In this document: positions 9,601 to 15,927 of the stretch, one piece after another
Layout: each line of letters begins with the position of its first letter
Position numbering within the stretch: position 1 is the stretch's first letter
Assembly (NCBI GenBank): GCA_007750655.1
Contig: CP036290.1
Coordinates: 1,426,001-1,490,000 of the forward strand
Origin: Rohdeia mirabilis
Lineage (GTDB): Bacteria > Planctomycetota > UBA1135 > GCA-002686595
Direction: 5' to 3'
DNA: 64,000 nucleotides
Notes under the pieces: model-generated
Databases searched by the model: none
Told to the model about the DNA's origin: nothing
Seen by the model: only the letters and a program-made list of their open reading frames with translations
Program-made: the position numbers and the translations under genes

Positions 9601-10775
9601 CGGTCGCCGATCCGGTCGTGCTCGGGTCCGTCGAGCCGTACACCGCCCTGGACATGGTCGCGCAGGTATCGTCTCCGAACCTCGGCGACATCGCGCCGGG
9701 TGAGTCGAAGAAGGTGACGCTCGCCATCGCTCCCGGCCCGGACGAGCCTTTCGCCACCTTCTCGGGTGGGACGATCGTCGTCCAGTCGGCCGAACCTGGT
9801 GTCGGATTCGTCCTGCCTCTGCAGTTCCAGGTCATCGGCACCGGCGCCGGTGTCGTGCGGGTGCGAGCCGAGGACGAAGCCACGTACTACGGCCTCGACG
9901 GACTTGCGATCGCGCAGCCTGGGCCCGGGTTGGAAGGTGCGACCGTGCGCCTCACGACGCCCGCTGATCCGCAGTTCGTCCTCGAGGCGATCACGGGAGT
10001 GAGCGGTGAGGTCGAGTTCGGCGACGTGCCTGAAGGCGCGTATCTGGTGCGGGTGACCGCACCCGACCACTCTCCGCGCGAGTTCGTGATCGCAGTGAAC
10101 AACTCCCAGGCCCTCGAGGCCACGGCCTTCCTGCCGATCCAGGCCGTCACCTACAGCTTCTCCGTCGAGGAGGTGGAGATCACCGCCGAGACCGTGGTGA
10201 CCATCACCGCCACGTTCCAGACGGAGGTGCCGGTCCCGCAGATCAAGGTCACGCCCAACTCGCTCGACTTCCGCGAGCTCGCGCTGGGCGAGTCGAAGGT
10301 GTTCTACGTCAACATCGCGAACGACGGGATCATCGCCGCCCAGGGCATGGAACTGTTCATGCCCGACCTGCCCGCGTTCGACATCGACGTGACCCAGGAG
10401 GTCATCGGCGACTTCGCTGCGGGAGCGTCCACCGTCGTGCAGGTCACGGTGACCCGGACGTCGGACGACTGCGCGCTCGCCGCCGACACCTCGGTCACGT
10501 GGGGGCTGCGCCACTACTTGCTGCTGGGCGACCAGCCGCTGTGGTACTGGACGCCGATCTACTACGCGGTGGACGGATGCCAGGGCCAGTCCGTGCAGCC
10601 GTCACCGAGCACGCCGCCGCCGAGTCTCCCGCCGCCATCGATCGGTGGTGGCGGTGGGGGAGGGACTGGAGGTTCGTCGGGAGGCGGAGGCGGAGGCGGC
10701 TTCGGTGCGCCGGGAACTCCGGTTGCATCGCCGCCGCCGGCGCCCGTCGCGGAGGTCGGTTGCGATGTCCAGTAG
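3639..10775 (+). CDS. Giant secreted repeat protein with CARDB-like domains
   Basis: 2378 aa from the ATG at 3639, chosen because it gives a clean signal peptide (MPLDSRLAAV...FAAPASAVQQ); the frame is open upstream to 3411 but looks non-coding there. The N-terminus has the WLG...DWHTPANWSTG.VP pattern seen in large secreted beta-helix proteins. Residues about 193-720 hold three 176-aa repeats and about 725-1190 three 156-aa repeats, all predicted beta-solenoid. Residues about 1350-1730 hold three CARDB-like repeats (PDLIVTDVQAP...GWTVKNRGT..). Ig-like and carboxypeptidase-regulatory-like segments follow. The C-terminal ~60 residues are Pro/Gly-rich and end with a Cys. Probably a cell-surface or extracellular structural/adhesive protein; no catalytic motif is seen. 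Long minus-strand ORFs beneath it are codon-bias shadows. Confidence 0.9.
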   Translation: MPLDSRLAAVLGACFAFLVLFAAPASAVQQTTATWLGTQSTDWHTPANWSTGQVPTLGEHVVVPDQATVANSPRISSQDAVANAVDLRQGARLTMDSARTLLVRSWKQVDAASSPTSGWVRFGGGGTVEGAEVELSQVRLASGAVELMDDLSIRTRLEVENGSTSGSGAVVFEGGSAYWEQAATSTGMVHRVRLEGTAGNQYRYVQGNPRVGELEQVGGRLHFADGVAQTLTVTGAFTVSGGLVEMNTHAHRLDVEGDVVVSGGQLSGSSATGALTFGGTWSATADFLVSGGPMVVAGGGAVIDAQGHRIDRLKFEDGLVAVDSDVRVIGLLAVENGSTNGPGAIVMDSGGSSYWQQSAGGTGELGRVRLEGTAGNQYRYVQGDSRVGELEQVGGRLHFADGVAQTLTVTGAFTVSGGLVEMNTHAHRLDVEGDVVVSGGQLSGSSATGALTFGGTWSATADFLVSGGPMVVAGGGAVIDAQGHRIDRLRFEDGLVAVDSDVSVIGLLAVENGSTNGPGSIVLDSSATSYWQQSAGGIGEVGRVRLEGPAGNQYRYVQGDPRVGELEQVGGRLNFADGVAQTLTVTGTFTVSGGQVEMNTHAHRLDVAGDVVVSGGQLSGSGAASLLFGGTWTSTVDFSVGAVYVIPRDGAVLDAQGTAVGRIKLASGEVEIESDVQVSDRLLVEAGKSSGDGAFVFNAPSTGTDYLEFAEGATGHVHAVRVESGYARFQGPVRIEGTLDLSGGELEFYSSGGATPQNIVVEGDVLANGARIGNSSPEDYLSFSGTWVSTADTTVSGSGWVRPLDGAHIDAGGLEIERLLLDDGAIVLDSDHRAANRVKLVDATTSGPGAIVFDAGASGRDYLEFADSATGHLHAVRIDSGYARFQGPVRIEGTLDLSGGELEFYSSGGATPQDIVVDGDVLANGARIGNSSPEDYLSFSGTWVSTADTTVSGSGWVRPLDGAHIDAGGLEIERLLLDDGAIVLDSDHRAANRVKLVDATTSGPGAIVFDAGASGRDYLEFADSATGHLHAVRIDSGYARFQGPVRIEGTLDLSGGELEFYSTGGSTPQDIVVEGDVLANGGRIGNSSPEDYLSFSGAWVSTGESTVSGAGWIRPLDGAVIDAASFGVQRVAVTDGEVTSVTPLVVDGTLRIDDGALLSVSSSLELGTTFDVAGALEIGPGAALRLPSNFNRTLASTGRLALLGTPLAPAVLESSNAPGYRLTIDGEFAAVNFVVRDMNSQGLVLSSSARIGAEGVVAGSFERGAQSPGSRILRLELPLTGLPNELFAGVDFEGDANSSDKSVSRPSNALGEAVFVTFGGTLGGEAFEDDPAQSAQDPDGLVRWESLLHPDVAALVIGAAEVGVVNEPTAASYVAQNRGGVDAVGPWVDRVWLSVDANLDGNDPLWFEETVSAPVLAGETYTFSGERPLPDGLNGDYWVFVQLDAEDALDENGIESNNTLISATRIQIDPFPRPDLIVTDVQAPIAGTDGEPVLIGWTVKNRGTEDVTAAWEDRLYLSRNGFLDGSDVLLGTAPYVGTLLEGDSLSRSAPFVVPAGLYGTYQVIVRTDAVNQVTNESRENNNVLADEDPLEITQPELPDLRGVAANVAPADPLVVTDLFPGTAARVSWAVQNFDANQDGKGTANPAAGGQWRYRFYLSDDPVQDGTDQTLAYAYGSATLDPGATDAGDFEFTLPAQVGTYWLIGVADDTSMLPESDEANNAWTASFDVLDPTYEATVATTFVEGAATDAPGELVVMLVGQALDTNVDPPVPVPNVPVTVRVRQGASRRVLDATTDGNGDYFVEFEPFVKETGRFLLYADHPAVLEDPAQPQDQFDLFDLRVTPLVRSESLVAGQSVTRTITLRNPSSLPVGGITTDVAGVPAHLVVQNLQVPAALAPYQSVTVSYDLAAIALPAAGEDPASVELRFQLPIAGFDTRVETHTAIVSVGEATPFLVATPSALNVEAPRGVSTQVIIDVRNTGLATATNVTVADPVVLGSVEPYTALDMVAQVSSPNLGDIAPGESKKVTLAIAPGPDEPFATFSGGTIVVQSAEPGVGFVLPLQFQVIGTGAGVVRVRAEDEATYYGLDGLAIAQPGPGLEGATVRLTTPADPQFVLEAITGVSGEVEFGDVPEGAYLVRVTAPDHSPREFVIAVNNSQALEATAFLPIQAVTYSFSVEEVEITAETVVTITATFQTEVPVPQIKVTPNSLDFRELALGESKVFYVNIANDGIIAAQGMELFMPDLPAFDIDVTQEVIGDFAAGASTVVQVTVTRTSDDCALAADTSVTWGLRHYLLLGDQPLWYWTPIYYAVDGCQGQSVQPSPSTPPPSLPPPSIGGGGGGGTGGSSGGGGGGGFGAPGTPVASPPPAPVAEVGCDVQ
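4216..5799 (+). repeat. Three tandem 528-bp coding repeats
   Basis: The block beginning near GGTTCGGCTCGAAGGGACGG recurs with a period of exactly 528 bp (176 codons; the anchor CAGTACCGCTATGTTCA lies near 4239, 4767 and 5295). Copies 1 and 2 are nearly identical over hundreds of bases; copy 3 diverges in its second half. High identity and an in-frame period suggest recent unequal crossing-over or gene conversion inside the giant secreted protein. Confidence 0.9.
5811..7040 (+). repeat. Three tandem 468-bp coding repeats
   Basis: GGGTACGCGCGCTTCCAAGG recurs near 5812, 6280 and 6748, a period of 468 bp (156 codons). The first two units are almost identical; the third diverges after about 6940. 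This is a second, unrelated in-frame expansion in the same gene, directly downstream of the 528-bp repeats. Confidence 0.88.
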
Positions 10776-10842
10776 CTCCCATCCCCTGTTGAACGACCTG
10801 CGTCCCGCCTCCACCATCGAAGCTCCTGCCCCTCGCTCCGCC

Positions 10843-12669
10843 ATGTATCGCGACCTGAAGTCCCTGTTCGCCGCGCCCCTCGTGCTCGCGGCCCTCACGC
10901 CGATCGCAGCGGCCCAGACCTCGGGCCCCCAAGACACGCTGTGTGTCACCGTCAAGATCGAACTGCAGCAGCAGGTCATGTTGACGAAGCAGGGCTTCGA
11001 GGCGCGGTTCGGCGTCTCGAACGGGTCGTCGTCCCTCGTCGAAGGCATCGACGTCCAGCTCGAGATCTGGGAAGTCGGTGGTGGGGACGCGTCCGATCGC
11101 TTCCTCGGCCTGGATCTGCCGGTGCTCGAGGGCGACCTCGTGGACGTCGGCGGGAGCGGGATCCTGGCGCCTGGGTACTCTGGGGCCGCCGAGTGGCTGA
11201 TCGTGCCCACACCCGAAGCGGCCGTCGGCGGACAGGCCACCCAATACGAGGTCTTCGGGACGTTTACGCGCTTCGAGGGCGGCGCGCTCATCACGACGGC
11301 GCTCGCGCCAGTGGAGATTCGCGTCGAGCCCGTCCCGGCACTCGAGCTCGACTACTACTGGCAACGGACGGTCTACGGAGACTTCCCTCTCACGCCGGCG
11401 ATCGAGGAGGTCGAGCCCTACTCGATCGGCCTGATCGTGACCAACGTCGGCGATGGGATCGCCAAGGACGTTCGAATCGCCACGTCGGACCTCGAGATCG
11501 TCGAGAACGTCAACGGCCTCGTACTCGAGCCACAACTCATCGCCGCCGAGCTGAATGGTGGTCCCATTCAGGCCAATCTGGACGTTGCGTTCGGCGACAT
11601 CGCGGGCGGTGAGCGATCGATCGCGCGCTGGCTGGCGACGAGCAGTCTCACGGGCTCCTTCATCGAGTTTGAGACGACGTTGCAGCACACGACGGCTCTC
11701 AACGGACTCGAGATCGGGGCCGTAGAGGCGGTCCGCGTGCATCCGCTCGTCCACGTACTCGAAGTCGGAGGGCCGGACTCCGATCCGCTCGAGGACGACG
11801 GGCGTCCGGACTTTCTCGTCGACGAGGAGTCGACACCGAACCCGATCGATCCGATCCTCGACATCCCGATGACGAATGTGCCGTCGAGGCTCGACACGTC
11901 CACCGGGGCGTCGTTCCCCGTGGCCTACGCGACGGCCGCTTCCGTCAGCGGCGTGCCGACCACCGCCAATCTGAATGTGACCGTGGCGGTCGACCACTCC
12001 GCCCCCGGATGGCACTACCTGCGCCTCGAGGATCCCGCGGCCGGCGGATTCGAACTCCAGCAGGTCGTACGGACCGGAAACGGAACGGCGCGCAAGAGCA
12101 TGCTCGTCGGACGGTCGGGAGACATCTCACCGTGCTGGACGACTGTGCGCTTCGAGGACCTCGAGGGCGTGCGTGCCCCGAACATCCCCGACTGGAAGCG
12201 GACGCTCGTCCACATCGTCGACGACGTCTCCGTCGCTGGCAGCTATACGTACACATTGACGTACGCACAGACGGCGAGTTCGGTCGTGTTCGACACGAAC
12301 TCCATCGATCGGGCCCTGGGTGGATCGCAGACGATCGAATTCGACCTCGGACCCGCGTTCGCCGGCGCACCCTTGCTCGTCCTCGGTACGGCAACGGGAA
12401 CGAGTCCGTCGTTCCCCGTGGTTCTCGGGGGGGCGTCGCTCCCGCTCGTTCCCGACGCCTACACCGCGCTCTTGCTCCAAGGGCCAGCATTCCTAGTCGG
12501 CGGGCCGTTGGGCTTCCTCGATGCCCAGGGTCGAGCGACCCGTACGATCGCGCTCGGTCCCCTTTCCCAACTCGACGACACAGTCCTTCACCACATTTTC
12601 ATAGCGTTCGATGGTAGTGGCAACGCGGTTCACGTCAGTCCGGCGGTACCGCTCTTCCTCCACGACTGA
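10843..12669 (+). CDS. Secreted Ig-like/beta-rich protein, likely cotranscribed with the giant secreted protein
   Basis: 608 aa from the ATG at 10843, which gives a typical signal peptide (MYRDLKSLFAAPLVLAALTPIAAAQ). An ATG at 10765, overlapping the previous gene by 11 bp, is an alternative but would bury the signal sequence. The body is beta-rich, like the CARDB/Ig segments of its neighbour (YSIGLIVTNVGDGIAKDVRI). The last ~130 residues follow a pattern I associate with extracellular planctomycete proteins (APLLVLGTATGTSP..., LPL.PDAY, GFLDAQGRATR). Same strand, 67 bp downstream and followed by a strong hairpin, so probably the last gene of a two-gene unit. Function unknown; no active-site motif. 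Confidence 0.82.
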   Translation: MYRDLKSLFAAPLVLAALTPIAAAQTSGPQDTLCVTVKIELQQQVMLTKQGFEARFGVSNGSSSLVEGIDVQLEIWEVGGGDASDRFLGLDLPVLEGDLVDVGGSGILAPGYSGAAEWLIVPTPEAAVGGQATQYEVFGTFTRFEGGALITTALAPVEIRVEPVPALELDYYWQRTVYGDFPLTPAIEEVEPYSIGLIVTNVGDGIAKDVRIATSDLEIVENVNGLVLEPQLIAAELNGGPIQANLDVAFGDIAGGERSIARWLATSSLTGSFIEFETTLQHTTALNGLEIGAVEAVRVHPLVHVLEVGGPDSDPLEDDGRPDFLVDEESTPNPIDPILDIPMTNVPSRLDTSTGASFPVAYATAASVSGVPTTANLNVTVAVDHSAPGWHYLRLEDPAAGGFELQQVVRTGNGTARKSMLVGRSGDISPCWTTVRFEDLEGVRAPNIPDWKRTLVHIVDDVSVAGSYTYTLTYAQTASSVVFDTNSIDRALGGSQTIEFDLGPAFAGAPLLVLGTATGTSPSFPVVLGGASLPLVPDAYTALLLQGPAFLVGGPLGFLDAQGRATRTIALGPLSQLDDTVLHHIFIAFDGSGNAVHVSPAVPLFLHD

Positions 12670-12698
12670 TATGGAGGCCCCCTTGTCAAGCGGGCAAT

Positions 12699-12741
12699 AG
12701 GGACCCCAGCCGCGGCCCGATGGGCAGCGGCTGGGGTCCCT
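12699..12741 (+). terminator. Strong hairpin, probable transcription terminator
   Basis: A perfect 15-bp inverted repeat (AGGGACCCCAGCCGC / GCGGCTGGGGTCCCT) with a 13-nt loop lies 30 bp after the stop of the secreted-protein gene. There is no T tract, so intrinsic termination is inferred from stem strength and position. Confidence 0.75.
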
Positions 12742-12974
12742 GATTGGCGGGGGCAGTTCCGGACGACCTACGGAAGCGACGGCGGTCAGTCTGATATTCG
12801 CGAGTCGAGCCCGCAGTTGGCGTGTTCCGTCACGAGGCCTTTAGTCTGAGATCGTGCACGCGGCGGACCGTGGCACACAGTCGTGTCGAGGACTCTCTTC
12901 TCGACTTCGGTCGTGCGGTTCAGCCCCCAGGGTCGTTCACGGCCTCAAGCCGATGTCGGGGTGGATGGTCGCCC
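12742..12974. other. Non-coding stretch before the accessory region
   Basis: No credible gene. ORFs here have no start context and no recognisable protein pattern. The stretch lies between the conventional chromosome and the first repeat block. Confidence 0.6.
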
Positions 12975-13197
12975 GTATCCGGCCAAGCTGCTCCCATCTG
13001 GATCCCGCCCATAGTGAGGGGCGCTGGGCCTGATCGAGACGGCGGCGGATACACCCCGGCCTGGGGCTCACGCGGCTCGGTAACTCCCGCCGCCGAACGC
13101 AGCTACAAAAGCGCTACACCCCGCGCCCCTGCCACGCGCCGAAACGCCCACATGCCGCCATCCACCCGCCCCGTGCCGCCCAATTGGCTCCCAAAGG

Positions 13198-13242
13198 TGG
13201 AGCGGGAGACGGGACTCGAACCCGCGACATTCAGCTTGGGAA
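13198..13242 (-). other. 3' half of tRNA-Gly(CCC), attachment-site-like core (copy 1)
   Basis: On the minus strand this reads as the 3' part of a tRNA: anticodon loop TTCCCAA (anticodon CCC), GCTGA, T arm GCGGGTTCGAGTCCCGT, acceptor CTCCCGC, T and CCA. The 5' half is absent: upstream the sequence turns into unrelated DNA. A tRNA 3' half without its 5' half is the usual footprint of tyrosine-recombinase integration. Conceptual translation across it gives the familiar spurious peptide ETGLEPATFSLG. Confidence 0.85.
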
Positions 13243-13268
13243 TCGGGCCCGGCAGGCGCACTTTATGC

Positions 13269-13340
13269 CCGTTCGTGCCGGTTTGTGACCGTTCGTGCCC
13301 GTCCAGCGCACCCGTCGATGTCCGTTCGTGTCCGTTTGTG
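13269..13340. repeat. Five short direct repeats beside the tRNA fragment, possible integrase arm sites
   Basis: CCGTTCGTG or close variants (CGGTTTGTG, CCGTTTGTG) occur five times at roughly 10-bp steps with one longer gap. The array sits about 27 bp from the tRNA-Gly fragment, on the side where the tRNA is cut. The same array is present at 34498-34568 and 40260-40331. Short direct repeats flanking a core are typical of integrase arm-type sites; that role is inference. Confidence 0.55.
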
Positions 13341-13399
13341 CCCGTGACTTCCGGCGCCTAGGTTGCAACACCCCGCCCGATCGACCCCGCCGTCAGATC

Positions 13400-13580
13400 T
13401 GCGCCAGGGCTCCGCTCGGGCCGGCTCCAGCGCAAGTAGCCGGTCGCTGACCATGACCTCGATCCCGAGTCGCTTGAGCGCACCGGCCATCCACAGGGCT
13501 GTCCGCTCCCGCGCCACGACTCGGCCCGGCATCGACCCGCGTTCCCGCCAGGCCTCGACCGCTCTGGCTCCAGCGGTCAC
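13400..13580 (-). pseudogene. Remnant of an ORF conserved beside two tRNA-Gly fragments
   Basis: The minus-strand peptide RLGIEVMVSDRLLALEPARAE here matches LGRLGIEVVVSDRLQALEP at 34630-34850, in the same position relative to the tRNA fragment. The frame breaks at the C-terminus in this copy (continuing WRRSDGG instead of ending ELLAPI). I do not recognise the family. It may be the tail of an element-borne gene. Confidence 0.4.
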
Positions 13581-13645
13581 GCCTCGCGTCGATCCAGGGC
13601 CACCCCGCCGCTCCTGCGCCGCACGAGCCAGGGGTCCTTCGCTTC

Positions 13646-13876
13646 GTGGCGCACGCCGCTCGTGCCCGGGTTGGACGAGTCGAGCTGGGCGGGAGGTTTG
13701 TCCGCGGCGGAGGATTCCGAGGTCTGGTACCGTGCGAGTCTCGCAGGCGCGACGGTCCGAGTGGATCCCAGCGCGTTAGTCAGCAGCCGAGGTGATAAGG
13801 GGCGCGATGGGTGATCAGATCAGACGATCGGGGCCAGAGAGAGCCTCGGGCCAGCAACCGGGAACGGAACGGCACC
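13646..13876 (+). repeat. Junction repeat R, copy 1
   Basis: Shares with the other R copies the blocks GAGTCGAGCTGGGCGGGAGG, GAGGTCTGGTACCGTGC, GACGGTCCGAGTGG, GATCAGATCAGACGATCGGG and CAGCAACCGGGAACGGAACG, ending in GGCACC instead of GGTACC. The next cassette faces it tail-first: the gene at 13906 is on the minus strand. Confidence 0.85.
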
Positions 13877-13905
13877 CACCGGTGACGTGATCGGATCTTC
13901 GGGCG

Positions 13906-15015
13906 TTAGTTGATTGTGACGCTCACGGTGCTGCCCGCGGTACCGGTGGTTGCGTTGACGGTCGTGAGGGCGGCGCCAGCACGAAGAGCGTCTAGGTTCC
14001 AGAGCTCGATCACGTATGCAGTGCTCGGCTGCAGGTACGGCACCAAGAGGGTTCCGGTGGAGGATCCCCCCGTCGATCCGTACGGGACAGCGTCGATCCG
14101 CGCGAGAGACTCAAGGTGACGGGGGTAGCCGGCTGCCTCTTGCGGAACGAGCGGTGTGTAGTCGGCAAGGGGGAATGCGACGAAGTGTTGAACGTCGGGG
14201 TAGGTCGCAACGCTGTAGGTCACTTCGACGGTGGCGAACTGCGGGAAGGGGATTTGCGCAATGGACCTTCGAGGAAGCAGGATCGGAGCCGAAACAATGC
14301 CATCCACCCGCGTCGCAAAAGTCCACGTGTCCGTGGGGTTCCACGAGTAGAGGGTAATCGTCGTTGGGGCGGTCAGCGCGAACTCGATGGTTCGAAAGCG
14401 CAGTTCTCGCGCATCGCATGCGTCGCCACGGACAAGGAGGTCGACCGGCCCCGTCTCACCTGTCGTGCCGATCGTCAGAGTCGCGATGTGGTGGGGCTTC
14501 GCGAGGTGGCATGTTCCAAGGTCCAGTGTCATCCTTCCGCCAACGACTTCGGTGCGTGCGGTCCTCTCGAACCCACGACCTTCGGTTGGTGAGTCGAACA
14601 ATGCCACTTCTCGGCTCACGGCCTCGGTGCCTTGGTAAGCCTCGATGCGGATGCCTTTGCCATCCGCGAGGTTTGGCAGCGAGAACTCGGCATCGAGTTG
14701 CCCAAGAGTGACCCACTCGATCGGTTTCGCCATCAGGCTGTGGTTGGCGTCCTTGTACTCGACGCGCATGGCGAGTGCGCCGTCGTAGGGCTGCCCGAAC
14801 TCGTCGAAGACGGTCGCAGACAGGTGGAGGGTCGAGTACGACGCCGTCAGATGGGGATCGTCGACTGTCGACTCCGGTTGCGGCGCAACAGCTGCCGCCG
14901 CTTCGGCCGGCGCCGGCGTCTTCGGATCGGTCAGGAGGAAGGCGCCGCAAGAAGTCGCGACGAAGGCGACGAGCGCGGTCACGAGCTTGCCTGTCGTGAT
15001 GTGGTTCATGTTCAT
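13906..15015 (-). CDS. Signal-anchored or lipoprotein-like beta-rich protein, second gene of a secreted/anchored pair
   Basis: 369 aa from the ATG at 15015. N-terminal hydrophobic segment KLVTALVAFVATSCGAFLL carries a Cys that could be a weak lipobox (ATSC); either lipid or transmembrane anchoring is possible. After an Ala/Pro-rich linker the protein is beta-rich, beginning with a carboxypeptidase-regulatory-like stretch (LSATVFDEFGQPYDGALAMRV). No catalytic motif. Only 31 bp separate it from the small secreted gene upstream, and the start is preceded by a run of GA dinucleotides acting as the purine-rich ribosome-binding region. Its 3' end faces R copy 1. Function unknown. Confidence 0.8.
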   Translation of the reverse strand: MNMNHITTGKLVTALVAFVATSCGAFLLTDPKTPAPAEAAAAVAPQPESTVDDPHLTASYSTLHLSATVFDEFGQPYDGALAMRVEYKDANHSLMAKPIEWVTLGQLDAEFSLPNLADGKGIRIEAYQGTEAVSREVALFDSPTEGRGFERTARTEVVGGRMTLDLGTCHLAKPHHIATLTIGTTGETGPVDLLVRGDACDARELRFRTIEFALTAPTTITLYSWNPTDTWTFATRVDGIVSAPILLPRRSIAQIPFPQFATVEVTYSVATYPDVQHFVAFPLADYTPLVPQEAAGYPRHLESLARIDAVPYGSTGGSSTGTLLVPYLQPSTAYVIELWNLDALRAGAALTTVNATTGTAGSTVSVTIN

Positions 15016-15031
15016 TCTCTCTCTCTCTCTC
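15016..15031 (-). promoter_or_regulatory. GA dinucleotide repeat in the ribosome-binding region
   Basis: Eight TC units on the plus strand read as (GA)8 immediately before the ATG at 15015. A simple repeat here can change length by slippage and alter the purine spacing before the start codon. Regulation is inference. Confidence 0.5.
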
Positions 15032-15046
15032 GGCGGGTTGTACGTC

Positions 15047-15838
15047 TTAATCGGTTGCGTCGGCTTCCGTCGGCTCGTTTCCGAACCACCAATGTGCAGG
15101 GATGGTCGGGTCACAGAGGTTCCAATACACCCAAAGCTTGTGCACACCCATGTCTTGGCCCGCTCCGTCGAAGTTGTCGTCCCACGAGAGCCCTTCCGGC
15201 ATGTCCTTGCTGTTCTTGTAGTTGCCGGTGCCGGCGAAATCCCCGTTCACCTCGACTTCGTTTTGAGCGTTGAGGTCCGTCAATCCCTCCCAGCCCTTGA
15301 GAAGCCACGGGTTGTTGGCTTCGGTGAGGTCCGCCTGGTGGATGAACTTTGCTTCACCAATGATCACGAAGCTCCCATGGGGCGTCCAGTCGATGCTGAG
15401 GGACCCCGTCTCGAACGAGTCGTAGCACTTGGGATAGTCGTCGTGGACCGGAATGATCTCCCAGTAGCTGTCCTCGTCGGTGTTGCAGTTCCAGGGGAAC
15501 CAGACGCCGGCTTCGATCCCGCACTCGCAATAGGTTTCCGTGAACGTGACCTTCTGGACGATATAGCCGAGCAGCGGGTGTCCCTCGGCCTTTTGCGTCG
15601 GGTGGGGGACGGTGTTGGATCCACCAAGCTTGGGGAGGACTTGGCTCGTGACTTCGAGGTGGGGGTCACCACTGTCGTCGTAGCTGTCCCGGACTTCGAG
15701 GAGATCTGCGTCGCCTGTGCACTCCCACTCAGCTGTGGGTTCATCGACGATGGCCCGACCTGTGAACGAGCCGAGGATTCCGAAGAGTGTGGCAGCGACG
15801 AGATGGCCGAAGACGGCCGAGGTGCGACTGTCTCTCAT
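15047..15838 (-). CDS. Secreted Cys-containing protein, first gene of a secreted/anchored pair
   Basis: 263 aa from the ATG at 15838, chosen for its N-terminal hydrophobic segment (SAVFGHLVAATLFGILGSFTG). The mature part is acidic, Trp/Tyr-rich and contains several Cys (ECTGD, CECG, WNCN, KCYDS, NLCDP) suggesting disulfides and export. A longer frame upstream of 15838 lacks a plausible start. No family recognised. The product is the longest of the small secreted partners in the window, and its gene directly precedes the anchored-protein gene at 15015. Confidence 0.78.
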   Translation of the reverse strand: MRDSRTSAVFGHLVAATLFGILGSFTGRAIVDEPTAEWECTGDADLLEVRDSYDDSGDPHLEVTSQVLPKLGGSNTVPHPTQKAEGHPLLGYIVQKVTFTETYCECGIEAGVWFPWNCNTDEDSYWEIIPVHDDYPKCYDSFETGSLSIDWTPHGSFVIIGEAKFIHQADLTEANNPWLLKGWEGLTDLNAQNEVEVNGDFAGTGNYKNSKDMPEGLSWDDNFDGAGQDMGVHKLWVYWNLCDPTIPAHWWFGNEPTEADATD

Positions 15839-15927
15839 TTCAAGAGTGCAAGGGTGCGGGTAACTGCAGACGGCTGACGACCAGATCATAGCGGAATGGT
15901 CGCGCATGGGGCGAGCCTGCATGTTTC

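Larger units (their letters stand above)
12975..13375. repeat. Left-hand junction repeat leading into a tRNA-Gly 3' fragment (copy 1)
   Basis: Begins with a diverged GTATCCGGCC border, continues with CGCAGCTACAAAAGCGCTAC and CCGCCATCCACCCGCCCCGTGCC, then runs into a 45-bp tRNA-Gly 3' half and short direct repeats. The same order recurs at 34310-34600 and 39966-40370. The first half, without the tRNA part, also forms the left half of the 471-bp units at 23728, 29008 and 30727. Confidence 0.8.

Noticed and set aside
13198..13242. Functional tRNA gene
   Set aside because: Only the half from anticodon loop to CCA is present at all three sites; the D arm and 5' acceptor strand are missing.
13196..13260. 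Peptide ETGLEPATFSLG, which resembles a conserved protein
   Set aside because: It is a conceptual translation of the tRNA-Gly 3' half and its flank, a common annotation artefact.
13269..13340. CRISPR array in the CCGTTCGTG repeats
   Set aside because: Units are only 9 bp with ~2-bp gaps, no spacers and no cas genes.
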